A DNA stretch of 20,947 nt, taken from the IMG/VR virus record IMGVR_UViG_3300009423_000043, positions 1 through 20,947 of that record; one strand, given 5' to 3'. Shown here in pieces: positions 1 to 7,843 of this stretch. A program made the translations under genes and the position numbers. The notes beneath the pieces were generated by a model. That model was not told the origin of the DNA. It saw nothing but the letters and a program-made list of their open reading frames with translations, and made no database searches. Each line of letters starts with the position of its first letter. Within the stretch, counting starts at the first letter, position 1. The stretch comes from a virus.

Positions 1-100
1 CCCAAGAGTTTTCCCGGTTAAGGAAAAAGGGAACCCCCCCAGGGGAAAAACAATAAAACCCCGCCTTTTTTCCCCTGTTTACCCCCCCCCCCCCCCCAAC
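1..100. other. C-rich low-complexity window end, no gene
   Basis: No open frame of note. The stretch is dominated by homopolymers: C runs at 34-40, 59-62, 72-75 and a run of 16 C at 82-97, mixed with A and T runs. This differs sharply from the balanced composition elsewhere. It could be a degraded contig end or sequencing artefact, or a true G/C-tract region whose minus strand has four G tracts able to form a G-quadruplex. The artefact reading seems more likely. Confidence 0.5.
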
Positions 101-101
101 T

Positions 102-197
102 GGTTCCCTGGTTCCGTAAGTAGTGTAAGTGTATTGTTATTAAAGAGTTACAAAGGGAACATTGGCGGTTCCGTAGTGGTTCCGGAGGTTCCGTAAC
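102..197. repeat. Cluster of GGTTCC direct repeats
   Basis: GGTTCC starts at 102, 110, 167, 178 and 187. Three copies extend to GGTTCCGTA (110, 167, 187). Inverted partial copies (GGGAAC) are at 29 and 155. Five copies of a 6-mer in under 100 bases is far above chance, and the 8 to 11 base spacing is close to one helical turn. This is typical of protein-binding repeats. Candidate roles are a terminase recognition (pac/cos) region, an operator for the packaging genes, or a replication site. The sequence does not decide between these. Confidence 0.5.
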
Positions 198-201
198 ATT
201 A

Positions 202-247
202 TTGCTCTGCTTTTAAATTGCTCTAACAAGGATGCTGATTTTGCTCT
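202..247. repeat. Three TTGCTCT direct repeats before the first gene
   Basis: TTGCTCT occurs at 202-208, 218-224 and 241-247, in the AT-rich leader just upstream of the nuclease gene. Spacings are 16 and 23 bases. It may be a regulator site or part of the same control region as the GGTTCC repeats. Chance is not excluded for so short a motif. No convincing promoter was recognised here. Confidence 0.3.
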
Positions 248-270
248 ACTTTATTTAGTTTGGCAGAACA

Positions 271-714
271 TTGAACAGTAGTTACGCTGTGGACATGGGA
301 GGACTAACATCAAGGAACAAGGGCAAGCGAGGTGAAAGAGAAGTAGTCAAGTTACTGCAAAGTGCATGCGACGAAGTTTACGAATACTATGCACACCCGG
401 CTCCGGTTTTCGAGCGCAATCAAATGCAGAGTAATTTAGGCGGTTACGATATTGTGGGACTTGAGTGGCTAGCTGTGGAAGTTAAGTTCCAGGAACAGCT
501 TCAACCTGATGCTTGGTGGAAGCAGACAACGGAGCAAGCTGGGGATGAACAAATCCCGGTTCTGTTTTATCGTAAGAGTCGAATGAAATGGAGAGTTAGA
601 ATGTTCGCTTGTTTACTTGTGGGCGATAACGATTTTAACGAGTATTGCTGCGACATACATTTGCAGGACTTTGTTAATTGGTTCCAATGTAAATTAAGCA
701 ATCAACTTAAATGA
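271..714 (+). CDS. Holliday-junction-resolvase-like PD-(D/E)XK nuclease
   Basis: About 147 residues, the usual size for phage and archaeal-type resolvases. The nuclease core is visible: a basic N-terminus followed by GERE (E22), then GGYD (D60) and VEVK (E70, K72), which are the acidic and lysine residues of the PD-(D/E)XK metal site. A tryptophan-rich AWWKQ helix (81-85) and a PVLFYR strand follow, as in phage proteins annotated as putative Holliday junction resolvases. Family knowledge suggests it cleaves branched DNA, which would clear replication or recombination junctions before packaging; its place directly before the terminase genes fits this. The start is uncertain: the longest form uses TTG at 271, but ATG at 295 keeps the whole nuclease core and is equally plausible. 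Neither has a Shine-Dalgarno site. The next gene overlaps by ATGA. Confidence 0.75.
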   Translation: MNSSYAVDMGGLTSRNKGKRGEREVVKLLQSACDEVYEYYAHPAPVFERNQMQSNLGGYDIVGLEWLAVEVKFQEQLQPDAWWKQTTEQAGDEQIPVLFYRKSRMKWRVRMFACLLVGDNDFNEYCCDIHLQDFVNWFQCKLSNQLK

Positions 715-923
715 TAATAGACCTGAGCAACCTGAGCAACCTGAGCAACTCGAAGCTCAGGAAGTATTATTGCAATGCGCTGACAACCGCATGCAGAAGT
801 CCGGTCTTGAAAAAGCAGAGAGCTAACTTCAACGCATGCGACGCATACTTGAAAGAAATTAAAAAGCGCAAGACTGGGATGCCAGCTAAGTCCGGCGATT
901 ACGACGGACCCGGTAGCTTGTGA
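711..923 (+). CDS. Small basic protein of unknown function
   Basis: A 70-residue protein that I do not recognise. Its ATG overlaps the stop of the nuclease gene (ATGA at 711-714), which suggests coupled translation. The N-terminus holds three Leu-Ser-Asn triplets encoded by a perfect 9-bp tandem repeat. The middle (about residues 15-53) is rich in Lys and Arg and looks helical, ending in a KEIKKRK stretch. The C-terminus is Gly/Pro/Asp-rich. The basic character and the position between a nuclease and terminase suggest nucleic-acid contact, but that is inference. The tight overlap supports it being a real gene. Confidence 0.55.
   Translation: MIIDLSNLSNLSNSKLRKYYCNALTTACRSPVLKKQRANFNACDAYLKEIKKRKTGMPAKSGDYDGPGSL
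721..747 (+). repeat. Three perfect 9-bp tandem repeats (ACCTGAGCA)
   Basis: Units at 721-729, 730-738 and 739-747 are identical and in frame, encoding Leu-Ser-Asn three times near the start of the small protein gene. Copy number could change by slippage without breaking the frame. It is too short for a CRISPR array and has no spacers. Confidence 0.8.
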
Positions 924-953
924 TCATTCATAAGCTTGTAAAGCATAGCTCAT

Positions 954-1538
954 TTGCTGTATTGCTGGAATGTGACCGATAAGATCCAGCCGCCATGGGA
1001 ACGCACCCGCACAGTGAAGTCCGTTGAAAAGGAAGTGACTGCAAAGACCCAGGGCAAGCGCAAGAAAGGCAGAGCTTCTCCTATCATCGTCGATGAAATA
1101 ATACAGGAGCAAGATAGGGAGAGCAAACTAGACAAGCCAACTAGACTCAAGTATGAAGCATTTGCTCGGGAGTATTTAGTAGACTTCAATTTAACCAATG
1201 CAGCTATACGCATGGGCATGAGCGAAGACGGGAGCTCCGGCAGGGGTTATCCGGCTAGCATAGGCAATCGTTGGTTTCATCATCCGCATACCCAGCGTTA
1301 TCTTGTTGAGCTACTAAGTAAGATAGAGGACGAGGCGCTTATAGATCGAAAGAGTGTGATTCACGGCCTGTTGAAAGAGGCTAACTGTGAAGGCACCGAT
1401 GCACGGGAACGAGCGATCAGGATTGCAGCCTGGCGCGAGATTGGAAAGCTGTGTGGGATGTATGTCGTAAGAACGGAAATAGATGTAAGGGACATGACCC
1501 CAGTTATTAACTTAACCGCTAACAAGCCTAATGAGTGA
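954..1538 (+). CDS. terS: Terminase small subunit
   Basis: About 194 residues in the longest reading. In phages this subunit recognises viral DNA and feeds it to the large subunit. The central part (about 66-115) has the pattern of phage small terminases: a helix-turn-helix-like run containing FAREYLVDFNLTNAAIRMG, then ASIGNRWFHHPHTQRYLVELL. A helical oligomerisation-type region follows (about 116-170). The first 40 residues are strongly basic. No ATG lies before the conserved part: possible starts are TTG at 954 or GTG at 972, both without a Shine-Dalgarno site, and a stop at 939 limits extension. The 3' end overlaps the large subunit gene by 8 bases, the classical terS-terL order. The function is well supported; the exact N-terminus is not. 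Confidence 0.85.
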   Translation: MLYCWNVTDKIQPPWERTRTVKSVEKEVTAKTQGKRKKGRASPIIVDEIIQEQDRESKLDKPTRLKYEAFAREYLVDFNLTNAAIRMGMSEDGSSGRGYPASIGNRWFHHPHTQRYLVELLSKIEDEALIDRKSVIHGLLKEANCEGTDARERAIRIAAWREIGKLCGMYVVRTEIDVRDMTPVINLTANKPNE

Positions 1539-2982
1539 CGAACACGTTCTGGACATTGCGCTGCACGACAAACAAGCAGAGGCATTCTTTAGCGACGCTA
1601 CTGAGATTCTTTACGGTGGAGCTGCCGGAGGTGGGAAGTCCCATTTGATGCGGGTAGCTGCAATCAATTGGTGCAGCGAAATAGCCGGGCTCCAAGTTTA
1701 CATCTTCAGACGAGTAAGCGAAGACTTATACAAGAATCACATGGAGGGCGCTGGGGGTTTCCTTTCCCTGCTCGGCGGATGGATGTCGCTAGGCTTAGCA
1801 TCATACAACTCGAGCAAGAACTTCATTAGCTTCTGGAACGGTTCCAAGATATGGCTTTGCCACTGCCAATATGAAAAGGACAAATTCAAATATCAGGGTG
1901 CTGAGATCCATGTGCTAATGATTGACGAGCTCACACACTTCTCGGACACGATTTACAGATACTTGAGGGGACGTTGCAGAATGGGCTCGCTGGACATACC
2001 GGACAAATACGACAAGGTGTTCCCTCGAGTGCTTTGCGGTTCTAACCCTGGAGGAGTTGGGCATACTTGGGTGAAAATGACGTTTGTGGATAATGCACCT
2101 TACAAGCACGTCGTTAGAATGGAGAAAGAGGAGGGGGGCATGAAGCGACAATACATCCCGGCGCTGCTGACAGATAACCCGACGCTTAATTATGAAGAAT
2201 ACTCTGCGCAGCTAAGCGGACTGGGTTCACCGGACTTAGTCAAAGCAATGCTGAACGGGGACTGGGATATTGTAGCAGGTGGCGCCCTGGATGACCTATG
2301 GCGCAATGATGTGCATGTGCTTCCCAGATTTAAAGTGCCGCACACTTGGAGACTCGACCGCTCGTTTGACTGGGGCAGCTCCACTCCGTTTTCCGTGGGA
2401 TGGTGGGCTGAAGCTAATGGAGAAGAAGCTACATTGCCGGACGGATCTGTATTCTGTCCGCCTAAGGGAACGCTGATTCGAATTGCGGAATGGTATGGCG
2501 CTGACAAGGTGGGAACTAACAAAGGACTTGGCTTAACTGCTGAGCAAATAGCACAAGGCATCCTTGAAATGGAATCCCAGTTAAGGGAGCTCGGCTGGAT
2601 CAAAGGCAAAGTGCATCCAGGACCTGCGGATAATCAAATCAGTAGCGTAGTCGAAAAGAAGTCGGACACTATTGCAAAGATGATGGCAGATAAAAAGGTG
2701 ACATGGATTAAGTCTAATAAGAGCCCTGGTTCCAGGATTGTGGGACTCGATTTAATACGTGCTCGAATGCGAGCTTCCGTAGTCGGAGAAGGACCCGGTT
2801 TGTATTTCACTAATAATTGTTTGGCATCGAAGGCCACTCTCCCTATAATGCCGAGGGATCCAAATAATCCTGAAGATGTTCTTAAAGGCCCGGACGATCA
2901 TGCTTATGACGAAATTCGTTATCGAGTCTTGCACGGCAATGTCCGAGCCGCTACCTCCGTCACCGTTAGATTAGCCACATAA
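1531..2982 (+). CDS. terL: Terminase large subunit, DNA-packaging ATPase and nuclease
   Basis: This 483-residue motor protein docks on the portal, pumps DNA into the head using ATP and cuts the concatemer. The N-terminal ATPase shows Walker A GGAAGGGKS (29-37), Walker B VLMIDE (128-133, with D132 and catalytic E133), and a coupling motif CGSNPGGVGHTW (169-180). The C-terminal RNase H-like nuclease shows RSFDWGSS (D280), PADN (D367) and DDHAYDEIRY (D455 to D460), the expected spaced acidic residues. Length and domain order match intact large terminases. The ATG lies inside the end of terS (ATGAGTGA at 1531-1538), implying coupled translation. The portal gene follows after 10 bases. Confidence 0.95.
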   Translation: MSDEHVLDIALHDKQAEAFFSDATEILYGGAAGGGKSHLMRVAAINWCSEIAGLQVYIFRRVSEDLYKNHMEGAGGFLSLLGGWMSLGLASYNSSKNFISFWNGSKIWLCHCQYEKDKFKYQGAEIHVLMIDELTHFSDTIYRYLRGRCRMGSLDIPDKYDKVFPRVLCGSNPGGVGHTWVKMTFVDNAPYKHVVRMEKEEGGMKRQYIPALLTDNPTLNYEEYSAQLSGLGSPDLVKAMLNGDWDIVAGGALDDLWRNDVHVLPRFKVPHTWRLDRSFDWGSSTPFSVGWWAEANGEEATLPDGSVFCPPKGTLIRIAEWYGADKVGTNKGLGLTAEQIAQGILEMESQLRELGWIKGKVHPGPADNQISSVVEKKSDTIAKMMADKKVTWIKSNKSPGSRIVGLDLIRARMRASVVGEGPGLYFTNNCLASKATLPIMPRDPNNPEDVLKGPDDHAYDEIRYRVLHGNVRAATSVTVRLAT

Positions 2983-2992
2983 TTCACAAGCT

Positions 2993-4447
2993 ATGCCACA
3001 AGTAAATCACGAACATCCTCTCTACGTAGAGCTCAAGCCTTCATGGGCACAAGTAAACGACTGCATCCAAGGAGAGCGCAAAGTTAAGCACAAGCGCGAA
3101 ACATATTTGCCAAAGCCTAATGCTGGGGATCTCAGCATGGAGAATAAACATCGTTACGAACAATACTTGCTTCGAGCAGTATTTTACAATGTCACCGCTA
3201 GAACTCTTAGCGGATTAGTGGGACAAGTATTTTCACGCGACCCTATTGTAGAGGTTCCTCCTTTGCTAGACGCTATAATGGAAGACTCGGACGGCGCTGG
3301 CGTAACAGTAGAGCAGCAAGCCAAATGCGTTCTGAGCCATGTGCTAGCTAATGGGCGAGCGGGTTTGTTTGTGGACTATCCGGCTGTCGAGGGAACAGCT
3401 ACTAGGCAAGATCAATTAGACGGCAGTATCCGTCCTAATATTTTGCATTATCGCGCTGAAGATATAGTCAACTGGAGAACGGAAAGAGTAGGCGCTAAGA
3501 ACAAGCTGATTCTAGTTGTGCTTAAAGAAACGCATGTGACGGATGACGACGGATTCAAGCAGACTATTGATCCCCAGTATCGCGTTCTCCGTTTGGAGGA
3601 AAATGTTTACCGGGTTCAAATATGGCGAAAGTATGGAACGTCAGGCGTAGGTGAATTTGCCCTTGCGGAAGAATACACGCCTACGGATTCAAGGGGTGGC
3701 GCACTAAACGAGATTCCTTTTCAATTTATAGGATGGGAGAACAATGACATCGACCCGGACTTGCCCCCTCTATATGATCTCAGCGTTATTAACTTAGCGC
3801 ACTATCGCAACTCCGCAGACTATGAAGAAGCTTGTTACATTGTCGGGCAACCTACGCCCTACATGACGGGGCTGGATCAATCTTGGGTAGACGACGTGTT
3901 AAAAGGGCAAGTGCAGCTAGGCTCGAGAGCGGCTGTTCCGTTGCCTGAGGGCGGTTCAATGGGACTTATACAGGCGGCAGCAAATAGCATGCCTAAAGAA
4001 GCAATGGATACGAAGGAGCGGCAAATGGTCGCCCTGGGCGCCAAGCTTGTTGAACAGAAACAAGTGCAGCGCACAGCTACGGAAGCCGGATTAGAAAACG
4101 CATCTGAGACAAGCGTTCTAGCTTCAGCGGCTAACAATACATCCGCAGCTTTTGAAAAAGCTTTGATGTGGTGCATGCTGTTCATGGGAACAGATGGCGA
4201 AATTACTTTTGAGCTTAATACGGACTTCGACATTTACAAACTTGAGCCCCAAGCACAGCAAGCACTTCTCAGCCTATGGCAAAATGAAGTTCTTACATGG
4301 GAGGAAGTGCGTGACAACCTTCGCAAGGCTAATATCGCTTACATGGACAACGAAGAGGCCAAAGATATATTAGAAGCTTCTGCGTTAGATTCTTTTGAAG
4401 CAGTGCTCCCAGTTGCCCCAGATGAAGAAGATGTAGACGATGAATAA
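2993..4447 (+). CDS. Portal protein (DUF4055 type)
   Basis: A 484-residue protein forming the dodecameric ring at the unique capsid vertex, through which DNA enters and leaves and on which terminase and connectors dock (family knowledge). The N-terminal half has the DUF4055 portal pattern: YNVTARTLSGLVGQVFSRDP (65-84) and NGRAGLFVDYP (120-130). The ERQMVALGAKLVEQ segment near residues 342-356 is the usual long-helix region of this family, followed by a helical part leading to the crown. The C-terminus is acidic (PDEEDVDDE). It sits between terL and the MuF gene, as in most such phages, and its end overlaps the MuF start by 8 bases. There is no Shine-Dalgarno site; ATG at 2993 gives the expected length. 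Confidence 0.9.
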   Translation: MPQVNHEHPLYVELKPSWAQVNDCIQGERKVKHKRETYLPKPNAGDLSMENKHRYEQYLLRAVFYNVTARTLSGLVGQVFSRDPIVEVPPLLDAIMEDSDGAGVTVEQQAKCVLSHVLANGRAGLFVDYPAVEGTATRQDQLDGSIRPNILHYRAEDIVNWRTERVGAKNKLILVVLKETHVTDDDGFKQTIDPQYRVLRLEENVYRVQIWRKYGTSGVGEFALAEEYTPTDSRGGALNEIPFQFIGWENNDIDPDLPPLYDLSVINLAHYRNSADYEEACYIVGQPTPYMTGLDQSWVDDVLKGQVQLGSRAAVPLPEGGSMGLIQAAANSMPKEAMDTKERQMVALGAKLVEQKQVQRTATEAGLENASETSVLASAANNTSAAFEKALMWCMLFMGTDGEITFELNTDFDIYKLEPQAQQALLSLWQNEVLTWEEVRDNLRKANIAYMDNEEAKDILEASALDSFEAVLPVAPDEEDVDDE

Positions 4448-6791
4448 AGGCCTCACTGACATAGTAACACGCCACCAAGTTTTACTTGAACGCTATAAGA
4501 GCGGGCGAGCTAAGGACTATGGCGCTCTGGCAAAGAAGTTTGAAGCTGAGCTAATAGGCGAAGCTAACAAGCTAGGTGTGGACAGCTTAAATCAGCTTAC
4601 TAAAAAGCAGTTCGCTACTTTTTCTTCAAACGTAAACACACTAACCCAGTTAAATCAAAATCAAGCAGTCAGCACGTTGCGCTCAGACTTGTCCGAGTTA
4701 GCTAGAAGCGAAGCTTTATTCGAAACTAATACTTTGAACCGAGTTATAACAAGTGAGGACATTGTCGCGAAGAGCGTAGCTGGAAAAGCTTTCGCTGCCG
4801 CGCTTGCTACACCGCTCTCCGCTAACGGGCAGCTACTAGATCCGTTTATGAAGAACTGGTCGGACACAGCTAAGAATCAAGTCAATGGAGTTATTCGTAA
4901 CGGATATAAGGAAGGCTTAACCCTTGGCCAATTAACTCAGCGCATAAGAGGGACACAAGCTGCAAACTTTAAGGACGGACTCACTACTTTAAAAACCAGG
5001 CAAGCGGAAGCAGTTATACGCACATCTGTTCAGCACGTTAGCAGTTCAGCTCGCCAGCTAACATGGGAGGAGAATAGCGATATTGTAAAAGGTAAGAAAT
5101 GGGTAGCTACACTAGACGGCAAAACCACCCAAGTGTGCAGAGGATTGGACGGACGAGAGTTTCCGTTAGACAGCGGGCCTACACCTCCTATTCATATTAA
5201 CTGCCGTTCAACTACTGTTCCCATCCTGGACAAGAAATTAGGTTTAGATTTTTTAGACGAGGGTGCAACTCGCTCCGCTTTGAAAGGACCTGTTCCAGCT
5301 AATCAAACATATTACGATTGGCTTAAAAAGCAACCGCGTGAATTTCAAAACACAGCTATCGGCACGGGCAAAGCTAGATTGCTAAACTCGGGTCAGCTCA
5401 CTTCTGATCAGTTCGCTAAGCTAAGCCTCAGCAAGACGTTTAAACCTCTTACGCTTGCAGAAATGGAAGCTAAGCGGGATCTAGTAACGAAAGGAACATT
5501 GCAAGCCTCAGCTGGTGCAGCGGGGAGACCTAAATCTGGATCTAAAACTGGAGCGATATGGGACACAGCAGACGAACTTGAAATCGAGCTCGGAAGGCTT
5601 CCGACTAAGCCCGAGCTTGTGGAAAGACTAGCGGGGCGCGGCTTTAATGCTTCAACTGTGTCCGTGCAATACGGCAAGTGGCGCAAGGTAACGCTAGCAG
5701 AGCAAGCCACAGCTAGCTCGGCGCTTAGCACTGGGGAAAAGATAGCTGAGCTCACTAGAGCGTCCGCATTGCGTCCTAAGAGCGGTAAAACTGCGGCAGT
5801 GTGGGACTTAGCGGACGACTATGCAATTAAGTATGGAAAGATCCCAAGCAGACAAGAGTTTCTCGCTATTGCTACGAGCGAAGGAATAAATGCTTCGACA
5901 GCCGGAACACAGTTCTCCAAATGGAAAAAAGTTGCCTCCGGCCAACCGGACATCCCTGTGCCTGTGGTGCCTAAAGTTACTAAGCTTACGGATAAAGAGC
6001 GAAGACTCAAAAGCATTTTAAGCGAGGCTGAAGCACTGGGAACAAAGGACGAACTTTATGTGACTAGCCAGTTTAAGGATCAGTGGACGCCTAAACAGAA
6101 ACAAGCACGGAAGGACTTGCACTACTTCATTTCTCAATCCGCAGATCAGAAAAACAAAGCAGTGGTGAAGGTAACCCCCTTTGGAGAACTGCCTAATAGA
6201 TGGGTGAACAGTAAAGGTCAAAAGATGACTTATGAAAAAGTGGCGCCCCAGGATGCAAAGAGACTTCGTGCAGGAGTGGACTGGTTTAATGACATAACTT
6301 CCGGCACAGTTAGAGCTCCGGGCGATGTGCCTGGCCTTCCGGACACCTCACGCAAGATTTTTCTTTATAAGGAATACGTTAATGGCAGACCTCAAAAGAG
6401 GGCGCACTTTTCAGAGGAACGCTGGGGAATTAATAACTGGGATATGAACTTCAGCACTACGCTGCATGAAATGGCGCACAGCATTGAATACAATCGCCCA
6501 GACATTCTTGACAAGAACGACGCCTGGCTTCAAAAGCGTAGAACTAAACCCGACGGAAAAAAGGAACGTTACACTAACCGCGGAGGGAATGGTAAATGCT
6601 TTGATGATGAATGGGGTGAGAGAGGAGGTCATTTTTACACAAGCCGGAGATATCTTTGGCAAGGGGAGGTCGACGCAACGGAAGTCTTGAGCATGGGCAT
6701 CGAAAGAATGTATGCTAACCCAGTGAAATTCTTTTACGACGATCCGGATCACTTTGAAGTTACACTGAAAGGACTGCTAGACTTATGGTAA
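4440..6791 (+). CDS. MuF-type minor head protein with C-terminal HExxH metallopeptidase-like domain
   Basis: 783 residues, far longer than a plain MuF head protein. Residues about 140-262 carry the Mu F-like domain: RQAEAVIRTSVQHVSS, then WVATLDGKTTQVCRGLDG, FPLDSGPTPPIHINCRS. MuF proteins are minor capsid components, some injected with DNA. Next come two copies of an unrecognised ~55-residue module (363-418 and 445-499) sharing RPKSG, KT, W-D-AD, NAST and KW-KV; the shape suggests small helix-turn-helix-like units. The C-terminal part (about 515-783) has LHEMAHSIEY with H676, E677 and H680 of a zinc HExxH site, and later EVDATEVLSMGIERM, where E743 or E748 could be the third ligand, as in gluzincins. 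This resembles MuF polymorphic toxins with swapped C-terminal effector domains. Protease activity and target are inference. The gene overlaps the portal gene by 8 bases and the next gene by 7. Confidence 0.85.
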   Translation: MNKGLTDIVTRHQVLLERYKSGRAKDYGALAKKFEAELIGEANKLGVDSLNQLTKKQFATFSSNVNTLTQLNQNQAVSTLRSDLSELARSEALFETNTLNRVITSEDIVAKSVAGKAFAAALATPLSANGQLLDPFMKNWSDTAKNQVNGVIRNGYKEGLTLGQLTQRIRGTQAANFKDGLTTLKTRQAEAVIRTSVQHVSSSARQLTWEENSDIVKGKKWVATLDGKTTQVCRGLDGREFPLDSGPTPPIHINCRSTTVPILDKKLGLDFLDEGATRSALKGPVPANQTYYDWLKKQPREFQNTAIGTGKARLLNSGQLTSDQFAKLSLSKTFKPLTLAEMEAKRDLVTKGTLQASAGAAGRPKSGSKTGAIWDTADELEIELGRLPTKPELVERLAGRGFNASTVSVQYGKWRKVTLAEQATASSALSTGEKIAELTRASALRPKSGKTAAVWDLADDYAIKYGKIPSRQEFLAIATSEGINASTAGTQFSKWKKVASGQPDIPVPVVPKVTKLTDKERRLKSILSEAEALGTKDELYVTSQFKDQWTPKQKQARKDLHYFISQSADQKNKAVVKVTPFGELPNRWVNSKGQKMTYEKVAPQDAKRLRAGVDWFNDITSGTVRAPGDVPGLPDTSRKIFLYKEYVNGRPQKRAHFSEERWGINNWDMNFSTTLHEMAHSIEYNRPDILDKNDAWLQKRRTKPDGKKERYTNRGGNGKCFDDEWGERGGHFYTSRRYLWQGEVDATEVLSMGIERMYANPVKFFYDDPDHFEVTLKGLLDLW

Positions 6792-7075
6792 AAATTTTCG
6801 TTGATACTCTCGGCATTGTGCAAGCAACTGACGAAGGAACCCTTGTCTTTGAAAACAATTCAGAGCCATATAAGGAAGTGCGTGAATTGATGCAGGACTA
6901 TTACGACTTCAACAAGCTCAACGGACACAGCTCTCAAACAGAGCTCCTAATTAATGGAGCCATTAACGCCTTTGGAATAGACCGATCTGAAACCAGTATC
7001 ATCATTCCGGAAACCGCTCCTCAAGAAACTTATTTCGATGAGGAGCTTAACCTAGAAAACAAAATAGTAGAATGA
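6785..7075 (+). CDS. Small acidic protein of unknown function
   Basis: A 96-residue acidic protein, not recognised. It starts with a hydrophobic strand-like stretch (VKIFVDTLGIVQA) and ends in a Glu-rich tail (FDEELNLENKIVE). It overlaps the MuF gene by 7 bases (ATGGTAA) and the scaffold gene by 4 (ATGA), so all three are probably translated in a coupled way. Its position right behind a MuF protein with a possible toxic effector domain makes an inhibitor or immunity role possible. A structural or assembly role in the head is equally possible. The overlaps on both sides support it being a real gene. Confidence 0.6.
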   Translation: MVKIFVDTLGIVQATDEGTLVFENNSEPYKEVRELMQDYYDFNKLNGHSSQTELLINGAINAFGIDRSETSIIIPETAPQETYFDEELNLENKIVE

Positions 7076-7806
7076 AATACACAATTAGCAAAACCGAATA
7101 CGAACAGCTCGAAGAGGTGATTCAAAAGCAATACGATGCCAAAGGCGACGAATATCAAATTCAGCTTGAAGGTGTCGAAGATACGGGAGCCTTAAAACGT
7201 GCCAAGGAGCATGAAAAAGAAAGGCGCCACAAAGCAGAGCAAGAGCTCAAAGAAGTCCGTGACAAGCTCGACAGCAAAGAGCAAGAGATAATGGACTTGC
7301 GTAAAGGTGCAGTCAGCAAAGACGATGTTGAAGCCCTGGAGAAAAGCTATAAAGAAAAGCTTGAGGACACGCAGAAAGATTATGAAGACAGACTTAACAC
7401 AAGTGAGAACTCATTGAAGAATTTACTTGTGGATAATGTAGCTAACAAACTAGCTACGGAAATCTCTACTGTGCCGGACTTGATGGCAAATGCTATTGCT
7501 ACCCGGCTTACTACGGAAGTGGTCGATGGCAAAACAATTACTCGCGTCCTGGACAACGAAGGAAAGCCATCTGCGCTTACTGTGGACGAGCTTAAAAAAG
7601 AATTCATTGCCAACGAGAAATTTTCCAGTATCATCGTAGGCAGTAATGCTAGTGGGAGCGGTGCTCAAGGTAGCGGAAATGGTGGCGGTGCCGCTAAAAA
7701 ATTCAGCGAGATGTCTGAATCGGAAAGAATTGATCTATACAAGTCTTCCCCTGATGATTATCGCACACTCCGAGATTCAGAAACCACTGCGCCCGCAGCT
7801 GGTTAG
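7072..7806 (+). CDS. Capsid scaffolding protein
   Basis: A 244-residue protein expected to guide capsid assembly and then leave the prohead. It has the usual scaffold design: a short N-terminal domain (1-40), a long charged coiled coil (about 40-118) rich in Glu and Lys, a second helical domain (118-186), a Gly/Ser/Asn-rich flexible linker (190-207), and a short C-terminal part with FSEMSESERIDLYKSSPDDY, like the capsid-binding tails of phage scaffolds. It lies immediately before the major capsid gene, the standard order. It has no protease signature of its own; whether the MuF zincin acts as maturation protease is an open question. The start overlaps the previous stop (ATGA). Confidence 0.85.
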   Translation: MKYTISKTEYEQLEEVIQKQYDAKGDEYQIQLEGVEDTGALKRAKEHEKERRHKAEQELKEVRDKLDSKEQEIMDLRKGAVSKDDVEALEKSYKEKLEDTQKDYEDRLNTSENSLKNLLVDNVANKLATEISTVPDLMANAIATRLTTEVVDGKTITRVLDNEGKPSALTVDELKKEFIANEKFSSIIVGSNASGSGAQGSGNGGGAAKKFSEMSESERIDLYKSSPDDYRTLRDSETTAPAAG

Positions 7807-7843
7807 AATCACAAATCAAACTAACTAATAAAATAATAATAAC

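Noticed and set aside
241-262. Bacteroidota-type promoter (TTG and TAnnTTTG)
   Set aside because: TTAGTTTG at 255-262 misses one key base and the TTG spacing is 11 rather than about 19-21 bases, so the match is not convincing.
721-747. CRISPR or other spacer-repeat array
   Set aside because: The units are 9 bp, contiguous, in frame and without spacers.
2190-2609. Minus-strand open frame of 139 codons within terL
   Set aside because: It is the complement of the conserved terminase coding sequence with low-complexity Ser/Pro content; no independent support.
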